Assembly: GCA_944350325.1 (NCBI GenBank)
Contig: CALVOS010000030.1
Coordinates: 1 to 40,725 of the forward strand
Source: an uncultured Bacilli bacterium
Lineage (GTDB): Bacteria; Bacillota_I; Bacilli_A; RFN20; CAG-826
DNA: 40,725 bases
Direction of reading: 5' to 3'
This document shows, piece by piece, positions 17,001 to 23,415 of this stretch. Below the pieces are notes generated by a model. It ran no database searches, was not told the origin of the DNA, and saw only the letters and a list, made by a program, of their open reading frames with translations. Both the position numbers and the translations under genes were made by a program. How positions within the stretch are numbered: position 1 is the stretch's first letter; each line of letters starts with the position of its first letter.

Positions 17001-17937
17001 TCACCGCGCCCTCGTGGCCCATCGTCGCGAAATAGTCGACGAGCTGGGTGTCGATGGTCACCCCGCTCTCGTCCTTGTTCCACGAGAAGAAGGCCTGGGC
17101 GAAGAGGCTTTCCTGGTAGACGTCGAGGAAGCCGTCGATCGTCTGGTACATGCCGTTCTCTTCGAGGAGCCCGACCTCCTCCTCGCTCGGGGAGGCGCTC
17201 TCCCAGCCCTGGGCCAGGGCGTTGAACATGGAGCTCAGCGGGAAGACGACGAGGCAAAGGGAAACGACGCCGCATAGCGCTCCCTCGAGGAGGGAGACGA
17301 GCCTTCCCTTGCGATAGGTCGCCTTCCTGTGCTTGACCTCGTAGTTCCCGTCGGAGCGCAGGCGCCAGAGCGACCTCTTCCTGTAGTAGCGCCTCCGTTC
17401 CTGGAACTTCTCCGGCGTAAGGACCTTCTTCTTCCGGATAAAGATGCGCTTGACGATGAGGTGCCAGAGGAGCCAGGAAAGGAACGCCCAGAGCGTGACA
17501 AGCAGGATTCCTTCCACGAAGAGCAGGACGACCGCGATGAGGGAGTAGGAGAAGTTCTCGGCGATCGTCGCAAGCTCCGAAGGATCGAGGTTCGTCCCAA
17601 GGGCCATGTACACCCTGGAGACGGCCTCGCGGATCATCTCGGAGAGGTTCGTCCACGGAACGACGATCGTCACATCCTCCACGACCACGCTGATCGGCTC
17701 GAGCCCGAGCCCGGAAAGATCAATGCCGCCAATGAAGTCCACCAAGGGGCGAAGGGTGAAGAGGGCAACGAGGGCGAAGCCAACGGTCATGACCAAGTGA
17801 TAGGTACCGTAGCGCCACCCACGGAAGAACCCTCGCAAGGCGGAGTAAATCAGGCAGACGACCAAGAGGGCGAAAAGAAGGATGAGCCCAATTGGGAGGT
17901 ACTGCTCGATGTAGGCGATCGCGCTGTCAAAATCCAT
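14068..17937 (-). CDS. Very large CvpA-like membrane protein with ~1050-residue acidic domain
   Basis: 1289 residues. The first 240 contain hydrophobic segments at about 14-35, 46-66, 130-162 and 216-238; the pattern S-A-L-R-G-F-F-R-G after the first span resembles the CvpA (colicin V production) membrane family, including basic loops (RIFIRKKK, RRRYYRKR). The remaining roughly 1050 residues are strongly acidic, helical-looking and contain no membrane span and no motif I recognise; repeated short patterns (LVDYF, FLDENVL, LLEDGL) suggest possible divergent repeats. The orientation of the large domain is not known. Start at 17937 chosen because a -10 hexamer (TAGGAT) ends 7 bases upstream and any longer frame would run into the divergent gene. 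First gene of the operon with yigZ and pepP. Confidence 0.8.
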   Translation of the reverse strand: MDFDSAIAYIEQYLPIGLILLFALLVVCLIYSALRGFFRGWRYGTYHLVMTVGFALVALFTLRPLVDFIGGIDLSGLGLEPISVVVEDVTIVVPWTNLSEMIREAVSRVYMALGTNLDPSELATIAENFSYSLIAVVLLFVEGILLVTLWAFLSWLLWHLIVKRIFIRKKKVLTPEKFQERRRYYRKRSLWRLRSDGNYEVKHRKATYRKGRLVSLLEGALCGVVSLCLVVFPLSSMFNALAQGWESASPSEEEVGLLEENGMYQTIDGFLDVYQESLFAQAFFSWNKDESGVTIDTQLVDYFATMGHEGAVSFLSELPAWGNLLSLFIQSGLVPEDGGAFDYLAALSSVFLPDMIRSLGNSGLVTTLLPTALTLVTHFDGVSTYLLTDAGIDFHAFDYKVTLDTAADILSSFQDSGFFDDIDLEGDGAGEALVDQAFSGKFDAAFEETFSSLSGKDLELVNDLLATVAYVMASKEWASPEEDRYGEVGLIDFLPPFDEPDQDGNGIPDAVPEEFFAIDWGHELGIFYNNLIRANALEPGLLLDILFPKTEEGGEGTEEPSSPGEEEAGVDFMDLALDLIADHSAEMVSIIAGADEEEASSSLLGSELLCRGMPKLLEMLEKSMNDMGEGMETDLSLAIDTLRPQEGEEGIAPSMKRIQDEMRSLLSIVDSFCQVPEGKAFLKDIESQPGIYVDPEGTLLGVEDGLLDALDSALLRMDSSLIATEVLSSSFSGMLSGEDSPLQALGFRAGIDLDVENLGSELSKIVAAYRDSQGLVIYLMGMGSLSLSTGGQTSAVFRRLASYGDEFRTLLIAIASSPVLNPTMEQDGEVLANQNIAGLLETFLTPLLGDSVKEASAVLRDPSFDITGEISSIVGVVEELDRQDALMVIMSGTNLGDYANLSFEDLFGALGESRILSLAVTSFLDENVLAGTFLGGRASFANIEDWAREGLALDRALEGARYLSDLDSIDYFNSDPDAIRLLVGGLSQTSLFDTDGEYGFSRFLAEEMIRCFETMDLGSIPSLFADLDPQLGEDGNPTYTFETFRASVESMTREEWLEEAETIGDILYCMEQVSSMTFFIEDQNLTFVNIDFVSRALDLIVHSKAFGPAMIPNFFSQFSKAMVEGGFEGFENARIDLLSGDYRDPAHLSFVEKECGNLVDMMRCLVDPVYGFVSDQGSLENRLTKDYFVENPDIAVGLVRYNARSLLSSMEESEVFHSEEDVQAGKMTPYDSFSDALEEALLSFAPSPDDLPEDVGDYVEQVPEDVWDTIEEMFPGIELPDWLRPGEGA

Positions 17938-17941
17938 GCTT

Positions 17942-17960
17942 CTTATCCTAGCAGGATAAG
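17942..17960. repeat. Perfect inverted repeat in divergent promoter region
   Basis: CTTATCCTAGCAGGATAAG: two 8-base arms (17942-17949 and 17953-17960) around AGC. It covers the leftward -10 box of the CvpA-like gene and sits just upstream of the rightward -10 box. It could be an operator or partly a by-product of the TAGGAT -10 sequence. Confidence 0.6.
17945..17950 (-). promoter_or_regulatory. -10 element of CvpA-like/yigZ/pepP operon (leaderless)
   Basis: Minus-strand TGCTAGGAT (extended -10 with TG), 7 bases (aagaagc), then ATG at 17937. The same TGCTAGGAT string occurs before the ppa start at 20155. Confidence 0.6.
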
Positions 17961-17972
17961 CGCCTCGCGTGC

Positions 17973-17978
17973 GACAAT
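17973..17978 (+). promoter_or_regulatory. -10 element of CPBP/TraX/trx operon (leaderless)
   Basis: GACAAT with an upstream TG (TGCGACAAT), 7 bases (aaccgcc), then ATG at 17986. No Shine-Dalgarno sequence. Confidence 0.5.
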
Positions 17979-17985
17979 AACCGCC

Positions 17986-18867
17986 ATGCAATGGGATTGG
18001 GCTAAGCAGTGGCTTGACGGATTCCGGCCCCATAAGTGCCCGGAGTGCGGGGCGGAGAGCGACCCGACGGAGACGAAGTGCCCTCGCTGCGGGAAGGACT
18101 TCGAGGCAACTCCCTTCATGCGCTCCTCCCGGAACCTTACCTTCCTCGGCGCCCCGAAGGAGCTTGCGCTCTCCCTCGGCGGATACGTCCTCCTCATGTT
18201 CGTGTCCCTCGTAGTGAGCCTCGCCGTGACCGCCCTCGCCCAGAGCGTCCTGTGGCAAGGGGGCCTCACGGGAGCCGCCCTTTCCGAGGCGCTATCGAAA
18301 TACCTTTCGAGCAGCTCCGCCCTCGCGCTGGTGAACTATTCCTCCTACGCGATCTTCCTTCTTCTTCTCGCCCTGTTCCTTTGGAAAGACTGGCCGAGGA
18401 TCCTGAAAAGCTTTCATTCTAAGAGGGTTTTGCTAGGATTTGCCTTTGGTGTCGGGCTTTTCCTCCTAAGCCTCGCCCTGTCCTCGCTCCTTGCGATATG
18501 GGCGGAGCCAAGCCAGAACCAGGAGACGAACGACCTCATGACGAAGGACTTCCCGGTCCTCGTCTTCCTGATGACGGTGTTCGTCGTCCCCATCGCTGAG
18601 GAGGCGATATACCGGCTCGGTCTCTTCTCCTTCCTCAAGAGGGTCAGCCCGATCCTCGCCTATGTCCTTGGCGCCATCCTCTTCGCCATGGTCCACATGC
18701 ATGACCTCTCTTCGGCGAACGAATGGCTCAACTTCCCCGTCTATCTCCTGGGCGGAGCGGTCCTTTGCGCCGCCTACGACCACTCCGGCATCGGAGGCTC
18801 CTACCTCGCGCACGCCACGTACAACGCGCTGGCGATCACGATCAACCTCATTGGGATCTTCGCCTGA
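17986..18867 (+). CDS. CPBP intramembrane protease with N-terminal zinc ribbon
   Basis: 293-residue membrane protein. The first 45 residues carry a zinc ribbon with two C-x-x-C pairs (CPEC and CPRC), then six to eight membrane spans. The C-terminal half matches the CAAX-protease/bacteriocin-processing (CPBP, Abi) family: IAEEAIYRLGLF supplies the E-E-x-x-x-R motif, FAMVHMHD the second and AHATYN the third. These would be the metal or catalytic residues of a glutamic-type intramembrane protease; the substrate is unknown. Start 17986 places the -10 hexamer 7 bases upstream. First gene of an operon followed after one base by the TraX-like gene. Confidence 0.87.
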   Translation: MQWDWAKQWLDGFRPHKCPECGAESDPTETKCPRCGKDFEATPFMRSSRNLTFLGAPKELALSLGGYVLLMFVSLVVSLAVTALAQSVLWQGGLTGAALSEALSKYLSSSSALALVNYSSYAIFLLLLALFLWKDWPRILKSFHSKRVLLGFAFGVGLFLLSLALSSLLAIWAEPSQNQETNDLMTKDFPVLVFLMTVFVVPIAEEAIYRLGLFSFLKRVSPILAYVLGAILFAMVHMHDLSSANEWLNFPVYLLGGAVLCAAYDHSGIGGSYLAHATYNALAITINLIGIFA

Positions 18868-18868
18868 T

Positions 18869-19774
18869 ATGAAGAAAGCGTCTCTCTCCGAATTCTGGCT
18901 CAAGTGCTTTGGGCTCCTCTTCATGACGGTCGACCACATCGGGGTCTTCCTCCAGGGCGATCCCGCCTTCGCCGACGGGAGCCTTCCCGACACCGTTGGG
19001 TTCTGGCTCCGCTGCGTCGGACGCCTGGCGATGCCCCTGTTCCTCTTCATGCTCGCGGAGGGGATGCATAAGACCCATGACCGCGAGAACTACCTGCTTC
19101 GCCTCGGAATCCTCTGGGGCGGGGTCTTTCTCGTGGAGCTAGGGCTCTACCTCATTCCCTCGACGCGCTACCTGAGCATGCCCCAGCCCTTCACGGACCT
19201 CATCCTATGCGCGCTCTTCGTCTATCTCCTGGAACGGAAGGAATGGTGGGCAAAGGCGCTCTCCGCGCTCCCCCTCGCATGGATTCTTGTCAGCTACGCG
19301 ACGGGCTTCGCGGAGGGGATGGAAGGCTATCTCGTCACGTGGACCGCCTACTTCCCGCCCTTCCTCCGGAGCTCCTATTCCCTCTACGCCCTCCTGGGCT
19401 TCCTTGCCTTCTACTACGGGCCCAAACTCGCCGATTGGATTCATGGGAAGGCTGCGATGCTCGAGGCGCAGGAAAAAGGAAGCGAGGAGGAAGGGGAAGG
19501 CGCGGACAAGGCGCCCCAGCGACTGAGGAACATGGTCTCCTCGCTCCTCTTCCTCGTCGCGGTCCTCGTCCTATGGGCAATCCACCGTCTCGCTCCGATC
19601 CCCGATCCCCTGTCGATGGGCCTCCAGACGTACGGGCTTCTCTCGCTCTTCCTCATCATTCCCTACGACGGGACCAGGGGGTACGACAAGAAGTGGTGGC
19701 GCTACTTCAACTACCTCTATTACCCCATGCATATCGCTATCCTCGCCCTCTCCTTCGGCCTTATGATCCTCTAG
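18869..19774 (+). CDS. TraX-like membrane protein
   Basis: 301 residues with many membrane spans. The N-terminus (FWLKCFGLLFMTVDHIGVFL and later RLAMPLFLFMLAEG) matches the TraX family (PF05857), named after the F-plasmid protein that N-acetylates pilin, a broad group of chromosomal membrane acyltransferase-like proteins in Gram-positives. The final region (YYPMHIAILALSFGLM) is also typical. A charged, low-complexity stretch (EAQEKGSEEEGEGADK) lies in one loop. It starts one base after the CPBP stop. The true acyl acceptor is unknown; no conjugation genes are nearby. Confidence 0.83.
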   Translation: MKKASLSEFWLKCFGLLFMTVDHIGVFLQGDPAFADGSLPDTVGFWLRCVGRLAMPLFLFMLAEGMHKTHDRENYLLRLGILWGGVFLVELGLYLIPSTRYLSMPQPFTDLILCALFVYLLERKEWWAKALSALPLAWILVSYATGFAEGMEGYLVTWTAYFPPFLRSSYSLYALLGFLAFYYGPKLADWIHGKAAMLEAQEKGSEEEGEGADKAPQRLRNMVSSLLFLVAVLVLWAIHRLAPIPDPLSMGLQTYGLLSLFLIIPYDGTRGYDKKWWRYFNYLYYPMHIAILALSFGLMIL

Positions 19775-19789
19775 CAAGGAGGAGCCAAC

Positions 19790-20095
19790 ATGATCAAGCA
19801 CATCAATACCATCCAGGAATTCCACGAGGAGATCGCCTCGGGAAAGGTCCTCGTCGACTTCTTCGCGACCTGGTGCGGACCCTGCCGCATGCTAAGCCCC
19901 CTCGTCGAGCGTCTCGCGGAAGAGCATCCCGATATCAAGGTGCTGAAGGTCGACACCGACCAGGTTCCCGCGGCGGCGAGCGAATACCAGGTCTACTCGA
20001 TCCCGACCCTCGTCCTCATCGAGGAGGGAAAGACCATCGAGCAGACGGCCGGGTACCGTCCCTACGACTCCCTGGTCCGCTTCTGCCGGCTCTAG
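19790..20095 (+). CDS. trxA: Thioredoxin
   Basis: Disulfide reductase of the cytoplasm, 101 residues. The active site WCGPC is at about residues 28-32 (FFATWCGPCRM), with cis-proline in YSIPTLVLIEEG near residue 70. Length and motifs are those of classic thioredoxin 1. The start at 19790 has the Shine-Dalgarno AAGGAGGA at good spacing, consistent with an internal operon position, 15 bases after the TraX-like gene. A strong terminator follows directly. Confidence 0.93.
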   Translation: MIKHINTIQEFHEEIASGKVLVDFFATWCGPCRMLSPLVERLAEEHPDIKVLKVDTDQVPAAASEYQVYSIPTLVLIEEGKTIEQTAGYRPYDSLVRFCRL

Positions 20096-20096
20096 G

Positions 20097-20123
20097 AAGA
20101 AGGGGTTCGCCCCTTCTTTTTTC
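20097..20123 (+). terminator. Rho-independent terminator after thioredoxin gene
   Basis: Perfect 9-base stem AAGAAGGGG/CCCCTTCTT around a TTCG tetraloop (20106-20109), followed by a run of T. It ends the CPBP-TraX-trx operon just before the ppa promoter. Confidence 0.9.
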
Positions 20124-20142
20124 ATTTCTGGGCTCAATTTGC

Positions 20143-20148
20143 TAGGAT
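20143..20148 (+). promoter_or_regulatory. -10 element of ppa (leaderless)
   Basis: TGCTAGGAT (extended -10), 6 bases (agccct), then ATG at 20155; the preceding terminator excludes read-through as the main source of transcript. No Shine-Dalgarno sequence fits in the gap. Confidence 0.65.
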
Positions 20149-20154
20149 AGCCCT

Positions 20155-20691
20155 ATGAACCTGATCCATTCCTTGCCAGCCGACAGGCAAAGTCCCGAGC
20201 GCTTCTTCGCCGCGATCGAAATCTCCGCGGGCACTTCCTCGAAGTACGAGATCGACCACGAGACCGGGGCGCTCGTCCTGGACCGGTTCCTCAGCACCTC
20301 CACCCACTACCCCCATAACTACGGCTTCATCCCGAAGACCTGGGCGGACGACGGAGACCCTCTGGACGTCCTTGTCATCTCCAGCGGGCCCATCATCCCC
20401 ATGGCCCTCGTCGAATGCCACGCCATCGGCCTCCTGGAGATGAAGGACGGAGGAAGGGTGGACGAGAAGATCATCGCGGTCCCGGAGAAGGACCCTTTCT
20501 ACGGATCCTTCCGCTCGATCGAGGAGCTCCCGAGCCATGTCGAGGAGGAGCTTCGCCATTTCTTCCAGGTCTATAAGGAGCTGGAGCACGGGAAGACCAC
20601 GATCGTCGAAGGCTACCTTGGCCCGGAAGCGGCGAAAAAGGCGATCCTTCGCGGGCTCGCCCTCTATCGGAAGGAATTCCCGGACCGCTAG
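20155..20691 (+). CDS. ppa: Inorganic pyrophosphatase (family I)
   Basis: Hydrolyses pyrophosphate released by biosynthesis, pulling those reactions forward, in the cytoplasm. 178 residues, the usual bacterial length. Family signatures: YEIDHETGALVLDR, then HYPHNYGFIPKTWADDGDPLDVLV with the Mg2+-binding Asp cluster (about residues 45-70). The start codon directly follows the -10 box, so the mRNA appears leaderless. It converges on the aldo/keto reductase gene with the two stop codons touching (20691/20692). Confidence 0.96.
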   Translation: MNLIHSLPADRQSPERFFAAIEISAGTSSKYEIDHETGALVLDRFLSTSTHYPHNYGFIPKTWADDGDPLDVLVISSGPIIPMALVECHAIGLLEMKDGGRVDEKIIAVPEKDPFYGSFRSIEELPSHVEEELRHFFQVYKELEHGKTTIVEGYLGPEAAKKAILRGLALYRKEFPDR

Positions 20692-21834
20692 CTATTTCCC
20701 GAAGAGCGCAAGGGCTTCCTTCATGTTCCCGGGGGCGTCCACCCCAAACGGGCACCGTTTGGCGCACATGCCGCAGGAGATGCACTCCCCGGCAAGGTGC
20801 TCAAGGGAGAGGTAGTGCTCGCGCACGGTCTCAGGAAGGCCTCCCTCGGCCTTGGCGAGGTTGAGGAACCGGGTGACCTCCGCGACCTTGATTCCCTTCG
20901 GGCAGGGTGCGCAATGGCCGCAGTACATGCAGCGTCCCCTCCAGTTCAGCCGCGGGAAGGAGCGAAGCGCGGAGGCGTAGTCCTTCTCCTCTTCCGTCGC
21001 ATCCTCAAAGGCGAGGGAATCCAGGAGCTCCTGTTCGGAATGGACGCCGCTCATGATGGAGGCGACCCCGGGCCTATCGAGGGCGTAGGCGATGCATTGG
21101 GCCGGGGTAAGCGCGACGCCGGCCGGTGACTTATCGGAAAGCAGCTCTCCCCCGCCGAAGGCCTTCATGACGTCGATCCCGATGCCCTCGCGGGCGCATG
21201 CCTCATATAGGGACTCGCGCTGCGGGTCCAGGTTCAGCAGATCGCCCTCGTACTTGGCGTGGTCGAAGAGATCCTCCACGTCCTCCGAAGGCGGCAAGAG
21301 GTCGTAGCAAGGATTTACCGAGAACATGAGCACGTCGATGAGGCCGGACCTTAGGGCGGCGAGGGCGGCCTCGGGATTATGGGAGGAAAGGCCGATCGCC
21401 CCGATTCTCCCTTCCCTCTTGAGCTTCACCGCGTAGTCGAGGACCCCGTTCGTTACGATCGTCTGCCAGGTTGCGAGGCTATCCACGTAATGGATCATCC
21501 CGATTGGGAAATAGGTGACTCCGAAATCACGGAAGTAGCAATCGAACCCCTCCATCACCTCCTGGAGGTCGCGCGCTGCCTTGTACTGCCCATCCTTCCA
21601 CACGGTGCAAAGGTGCGCCTGGACGATCACCTCTGGGTGCTCCCGGAGCACCGGGGCGATCGCGCGATGCATCTTGGGATTGGGCGAGTACATGTCGATG
21701 AAGTTGACTCCTCCCTCGATCGCCTTCCGCAGAAGGGCGCGCGCCTCCTCAGGAGGCAGCTCGTTGAAGCCTTCGCATCCAAGGCCGATTTCGCTGACGA
21801 GGAGGCCGGTCCTTCCAAGAGTCCGATATCGCAT
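20692..21834 (-). CDS. Aldo/keto reductase with C-terminal 4Fe-4S ferredoxin domain
   Basis: 380 residues. Residues 1-270 are an aldo/keto reductase barrel (MRYRTLGRTGLLVSEIGLG, NFIDMYSPNP, IGAIGLSSHNP). The C-terminus adds a domain with two cysteine clusters, RCMYCGHCAPCPKG and CISCGMCAKRCPFG, expected to bind 4Fe-4S clusters. Such ferredoxin-fused reductases are common in anaerobes and may take electrons from ferredoxin rather than NADPH; the substrate is unknown. The first cluster has its last Cys two residues after the third rather than three. Start at 21834 (not the upstream in-frame codon) because GATAAT ends 6 bases before it. Confidence 0.9.
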   Translation of the reverse strand: MRYRTLGRTGLLVSEIGLGCEGFNELPPEEARALLRKAIEGGVNFIDMYSPNPKMHRAIAPVLREHPEVIVQAHLCTVWKDGQYKAARDLQEVMEGFDCYFRDFGVTYFPIGMIHYVDSLATWQTIVTNGVLDYAVKLKREGRIGAIGLSSHNPEAALAALRSGLIDVLMFSVNPCYDLLPPSEDVEDLFDHAKYEGDLLNLDPQRESLYEACAREGIGIDVMKAFGGGELLSDKSPAGVALTPAQCIAYALDRPGVASIMSGVHSEQELLDSLAFEDATEEEKDYASALRSFPRLNWRGRCMYCGHCAPCPKGIKVAEVTRFLNLAKAEGGLPETVREHYLSLEHLAGECISCGMCAKRCPFGVDAPGNMKEALALFGK

Positions 21835-21840
21835 AGCGGG

Positions 21841-21846
21841 ATTATC
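21841..21846 (-). promoter_or_regulatory. -10 element of aldo/keto reductase gene (leaderless)
   Basis: Minus-strand GATAAT, 6 bases (cccgct), then ATG at 21834. This supports the start nine residues inside the longest frame. Confidence 0.6.
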
Positions 21847-21930
21847 GACCAGGGGAGGCATGATTTCATCCTGCCAGGAAGTTGGATTTTTCTTCTGCCC
21901 TGCCGGACTTTGTGATTAAATACGCGCGCT

Positions 21931-22007
21931 GGACCATTGGTGTAGCGGCCTAACATGCCTCCCTGTCACGGAGGAGATCACGGGTTCGAATCCCGTATGG
22001 TCCGCCA
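21931..22007 (+). tRNA. tRNA-Asp (GTC)
   Basis: Acceptor GGACCAT pairs with ATGGTCC; anticodon arm CCTCC-CTGTCAC-GGAGG gives anticodon GTC; T arm ACGGG-TTCGAAT-CCCGT; encoded CCA at 22005-22007. A weak -10 (TTAAAT, 21916-21921) lies 9 bases upstream. Confidence 0.97.
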
Positions 22008-22009
22008 GC

Positions 22010-22083
22010 GCGGGCGTAGTTCAGTGGAAGAACACCACCCTTCCAAGGTGGCTATGCGGGTTCGATTCACGTCGCCCGCTCCA
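22010..22083 (+). tRNA. tRNA-Gly (TCC)
   Basis: Acceptor GCGGGCG pairs with CGCCCGC; anticodon arm CCACC-CTTCCAA-GGTGG gives TCC; encoded CCA at 22081-22083. Only two bases separate it from tRNA-Asp, so both are one transcript, ended by the hairpin at 22100. Confidence 0.97.
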
Positions 22084-22099
22084 GGAATCAAAGAAAATA

Positions 22100-22122
22100 C
22101 CCGGCATTCGCCGGGCATTTTT
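22100..22122 (+). terminator. Terminator of tRNA-Asp/tRNA-Gly transcript
   Basis: Stem CCCGGC/GCCGGG (22100-22105, 22110-22115) with loop attc, followed by CATTTTTAT. Confidence 0.8.
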
Positions 22123-22134
22123 ATCAATAACGCC

Positions 22135-22671
22135 CTACTCTTCGGGAAGAGGCGCGGCAAGCGCCTCCCGGACCAGGGAAAGCAGCTCCGTTTCCTTGCT
22201 CGGGAAGTCCTTCCCGCGGGTCGAGATCCCCTTGAGGAGCCTAGCGCCCGGGAGAGCCGCCTTGAGGTGCTTCTCGGTCTGGCCGATCCCTTTACCGTCA
22301 TGGACGCAGACGGGGATCACTCTCTTGCCCTCGAAGCTATGGTGCGAGAGATAGGTGAACACGGGCATCGGGCAGCTCCCGAACCAGTTCGGATAGACGA
22401 GCAGGATGGACTTGAAGTCGATGGGGTCCATGTCGTAGAGGAGCTCCGGGAAGACCCCTTCCTCCTTGTCCTTCCTCGCCTGCGACATGCAGGCGTCATG
22501 GTCGCGGCTATAATCCCTCTCGGGAATAACCTGGAAGGTCGGCGCGTCGATCGCGGAGGCGATGCGCCTGGCGACGATCTCGGCATAGCCTTTCGTCAAG
22601 GTCCTGGGAGTGCGTTCCGGGTCATAGGTCTCCGCCCGGTGGGAGAAGAAGATCACGGCGGCGTTTGGCAT
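22135..22671 (-). CDS. Flavodoxin-like protein
   Basis: 178 residues. N-terminal beta strand and loop AAVIFFSHRAETYD resembles the FMN phosphate loop of the flavodoxin_4 group (T/S-rich loop after strand 1), and the strand-loop ILLVYPNWFGSCPMPVFTYL matches the W-centred flavin loop of that family. A later strand and loop (IPVCVHDGKGIGQTEK) fits the third FMN-contacting segment. Probably a cytoplasmic FMN electron carrier or quinone-type reductase; partner unknown. It has a clear Shine-Dalgarno (AAGGAGGA) at 22680 region and so a normal leader. Transcribed away from rdgB; ends near the tRNA terminator. Confidence 0.82.
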   Translation of the reverse strand: MPNAAVIFFSHRAETYDPERTPRTLTKGYAEIVARRIASAIDAPTFQVIPERDYSRDHDACMSQARKDKEEGVFPELLYDMDPIDFKSILLVYPNWFGSCPMPVFTYLSHHSFEGKRVIPVCVHDGKGIGQTEKHLKAALPGARLLKGISTRGKDFPSKETELLSLVREALAAPLPEE

Positions 22672-22800
22672 CAGCTCGTCCTCCTTCGGGAAGGCGCTAA
22701 AGTCTTACTCTTCGCGGGAAGGATGTAAAACAGAAATTGAAGAAACGCGCGAGAACCGTCCCCCTGGGCCGCGGAAGTTGCCCTCCTAGCGAGCGCTCCC

Positions 22801-22806
22801 TAGAAT
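22801..22806 (+). promoter_or_regulatory. Probable -10 element of rdgB
   Basis: TAGAAT, 9 bases, then ATG at 22816; no Shine-Dalgarno sequence. The predicted leader is 0-3 bases. Confidence 0.45.
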
Positions 22807-22815
22807 CCAGACGAC

Positions 22816-23412
22816 ATGGAATTCCTTAGGAAAGAGATCGTCCTGGCGACCAACAACCCTCATAAGCTTCGCGAGTACCGGGAGATGCTGGGCCCTCTTG
22901 GCTTCATCGTCCTTTGCCCCCACGACCTCGCGATCGAATCCGACCCGGAGGAGAACGGGCGTGACTACAGGGAGAACTCCCTCATCAAGGCGCGCGCCCT
23001 CTCCGAGCTATCTAGCCTCCCCGTCCTCGCGGACGACTCGGGGCTCGAGGTCTTCTCCCTCCTGGGCTTCCCAGGCCTATTGTCGAGCCGCTTCGCCGAG
23101 AGATGCGGGAACTACCGCGAGGCCCAGTCTTCCCTGGTCAGGATGGGGAAGGATGCCGGTTCCCTCGAGGCGCGATTCGTCTGTACGATCTGCTACCTCG
23201 AGAAGAAAGGGGCGCGTCCCCTGTTCTTCGAAGGAGAATGCAGGGGCCGTCTCCTGGAAACCCCCGAAGGGACCAACGGCTTCGGCTTCGACCCGATCTT
23301 CCAGGCCGACGAAGGCGGGCTCAAGTTCGGGCTGGCGACGGAAGAGCAAAAGAACCGCGTCTCCCACCGTCAGGACGCACTCAGGAAGCTTGCCGTCTAT
23401 CTCGCGATCTAG
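22816..23412 (+). CDS. rdgB: XTP/dITP diphosphatase (non-canonical purine NTP pyrophosphatase)
   Basis: House-cleaning enzyme of the Ham1/RdgB family that hydrolyses XTP, dITP and ITP to keep them out of nucleic acids. 198 residues. Signatures: IVLATNNPHKLREYREML at the N-terminus, ENSLIKARAL, VLADDSGLEV (metal/catalytic Asp), FGFDPIF and SHRQDAL at the C-terminus. Length and order are standard. Single-gene unit, converging on the lipoprotein gene with 3 bases between the stop codons and no terminator. Confidence 0.95.
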   Translation: MEFLRKEIVLATNNPHKLREYREMLGPLGFIVLCPHDLAIESDPEENGRDYRENSLIKARALSELSSLPVLADDSGLEVFSLLGFPGLLSSRFAERCGNYREAQSSLVRMGKDAGSLEARFVCTICYLEKKGARPLFFEGECRGRLLETPEGTNGFGFDPIFQADEGGLKFGLATEEQKNRVSHRQDALRKLAVYLAI

Positions 23413-23415
23413 GGG

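Noticed and set aside
18662-18868. Longer start for the TraX-like gene
   Set aside because: The extension overlaps the CPBP gene in another frame; ATG at 18869 follows its stop by one base and begins a typical TraX N-terminus.
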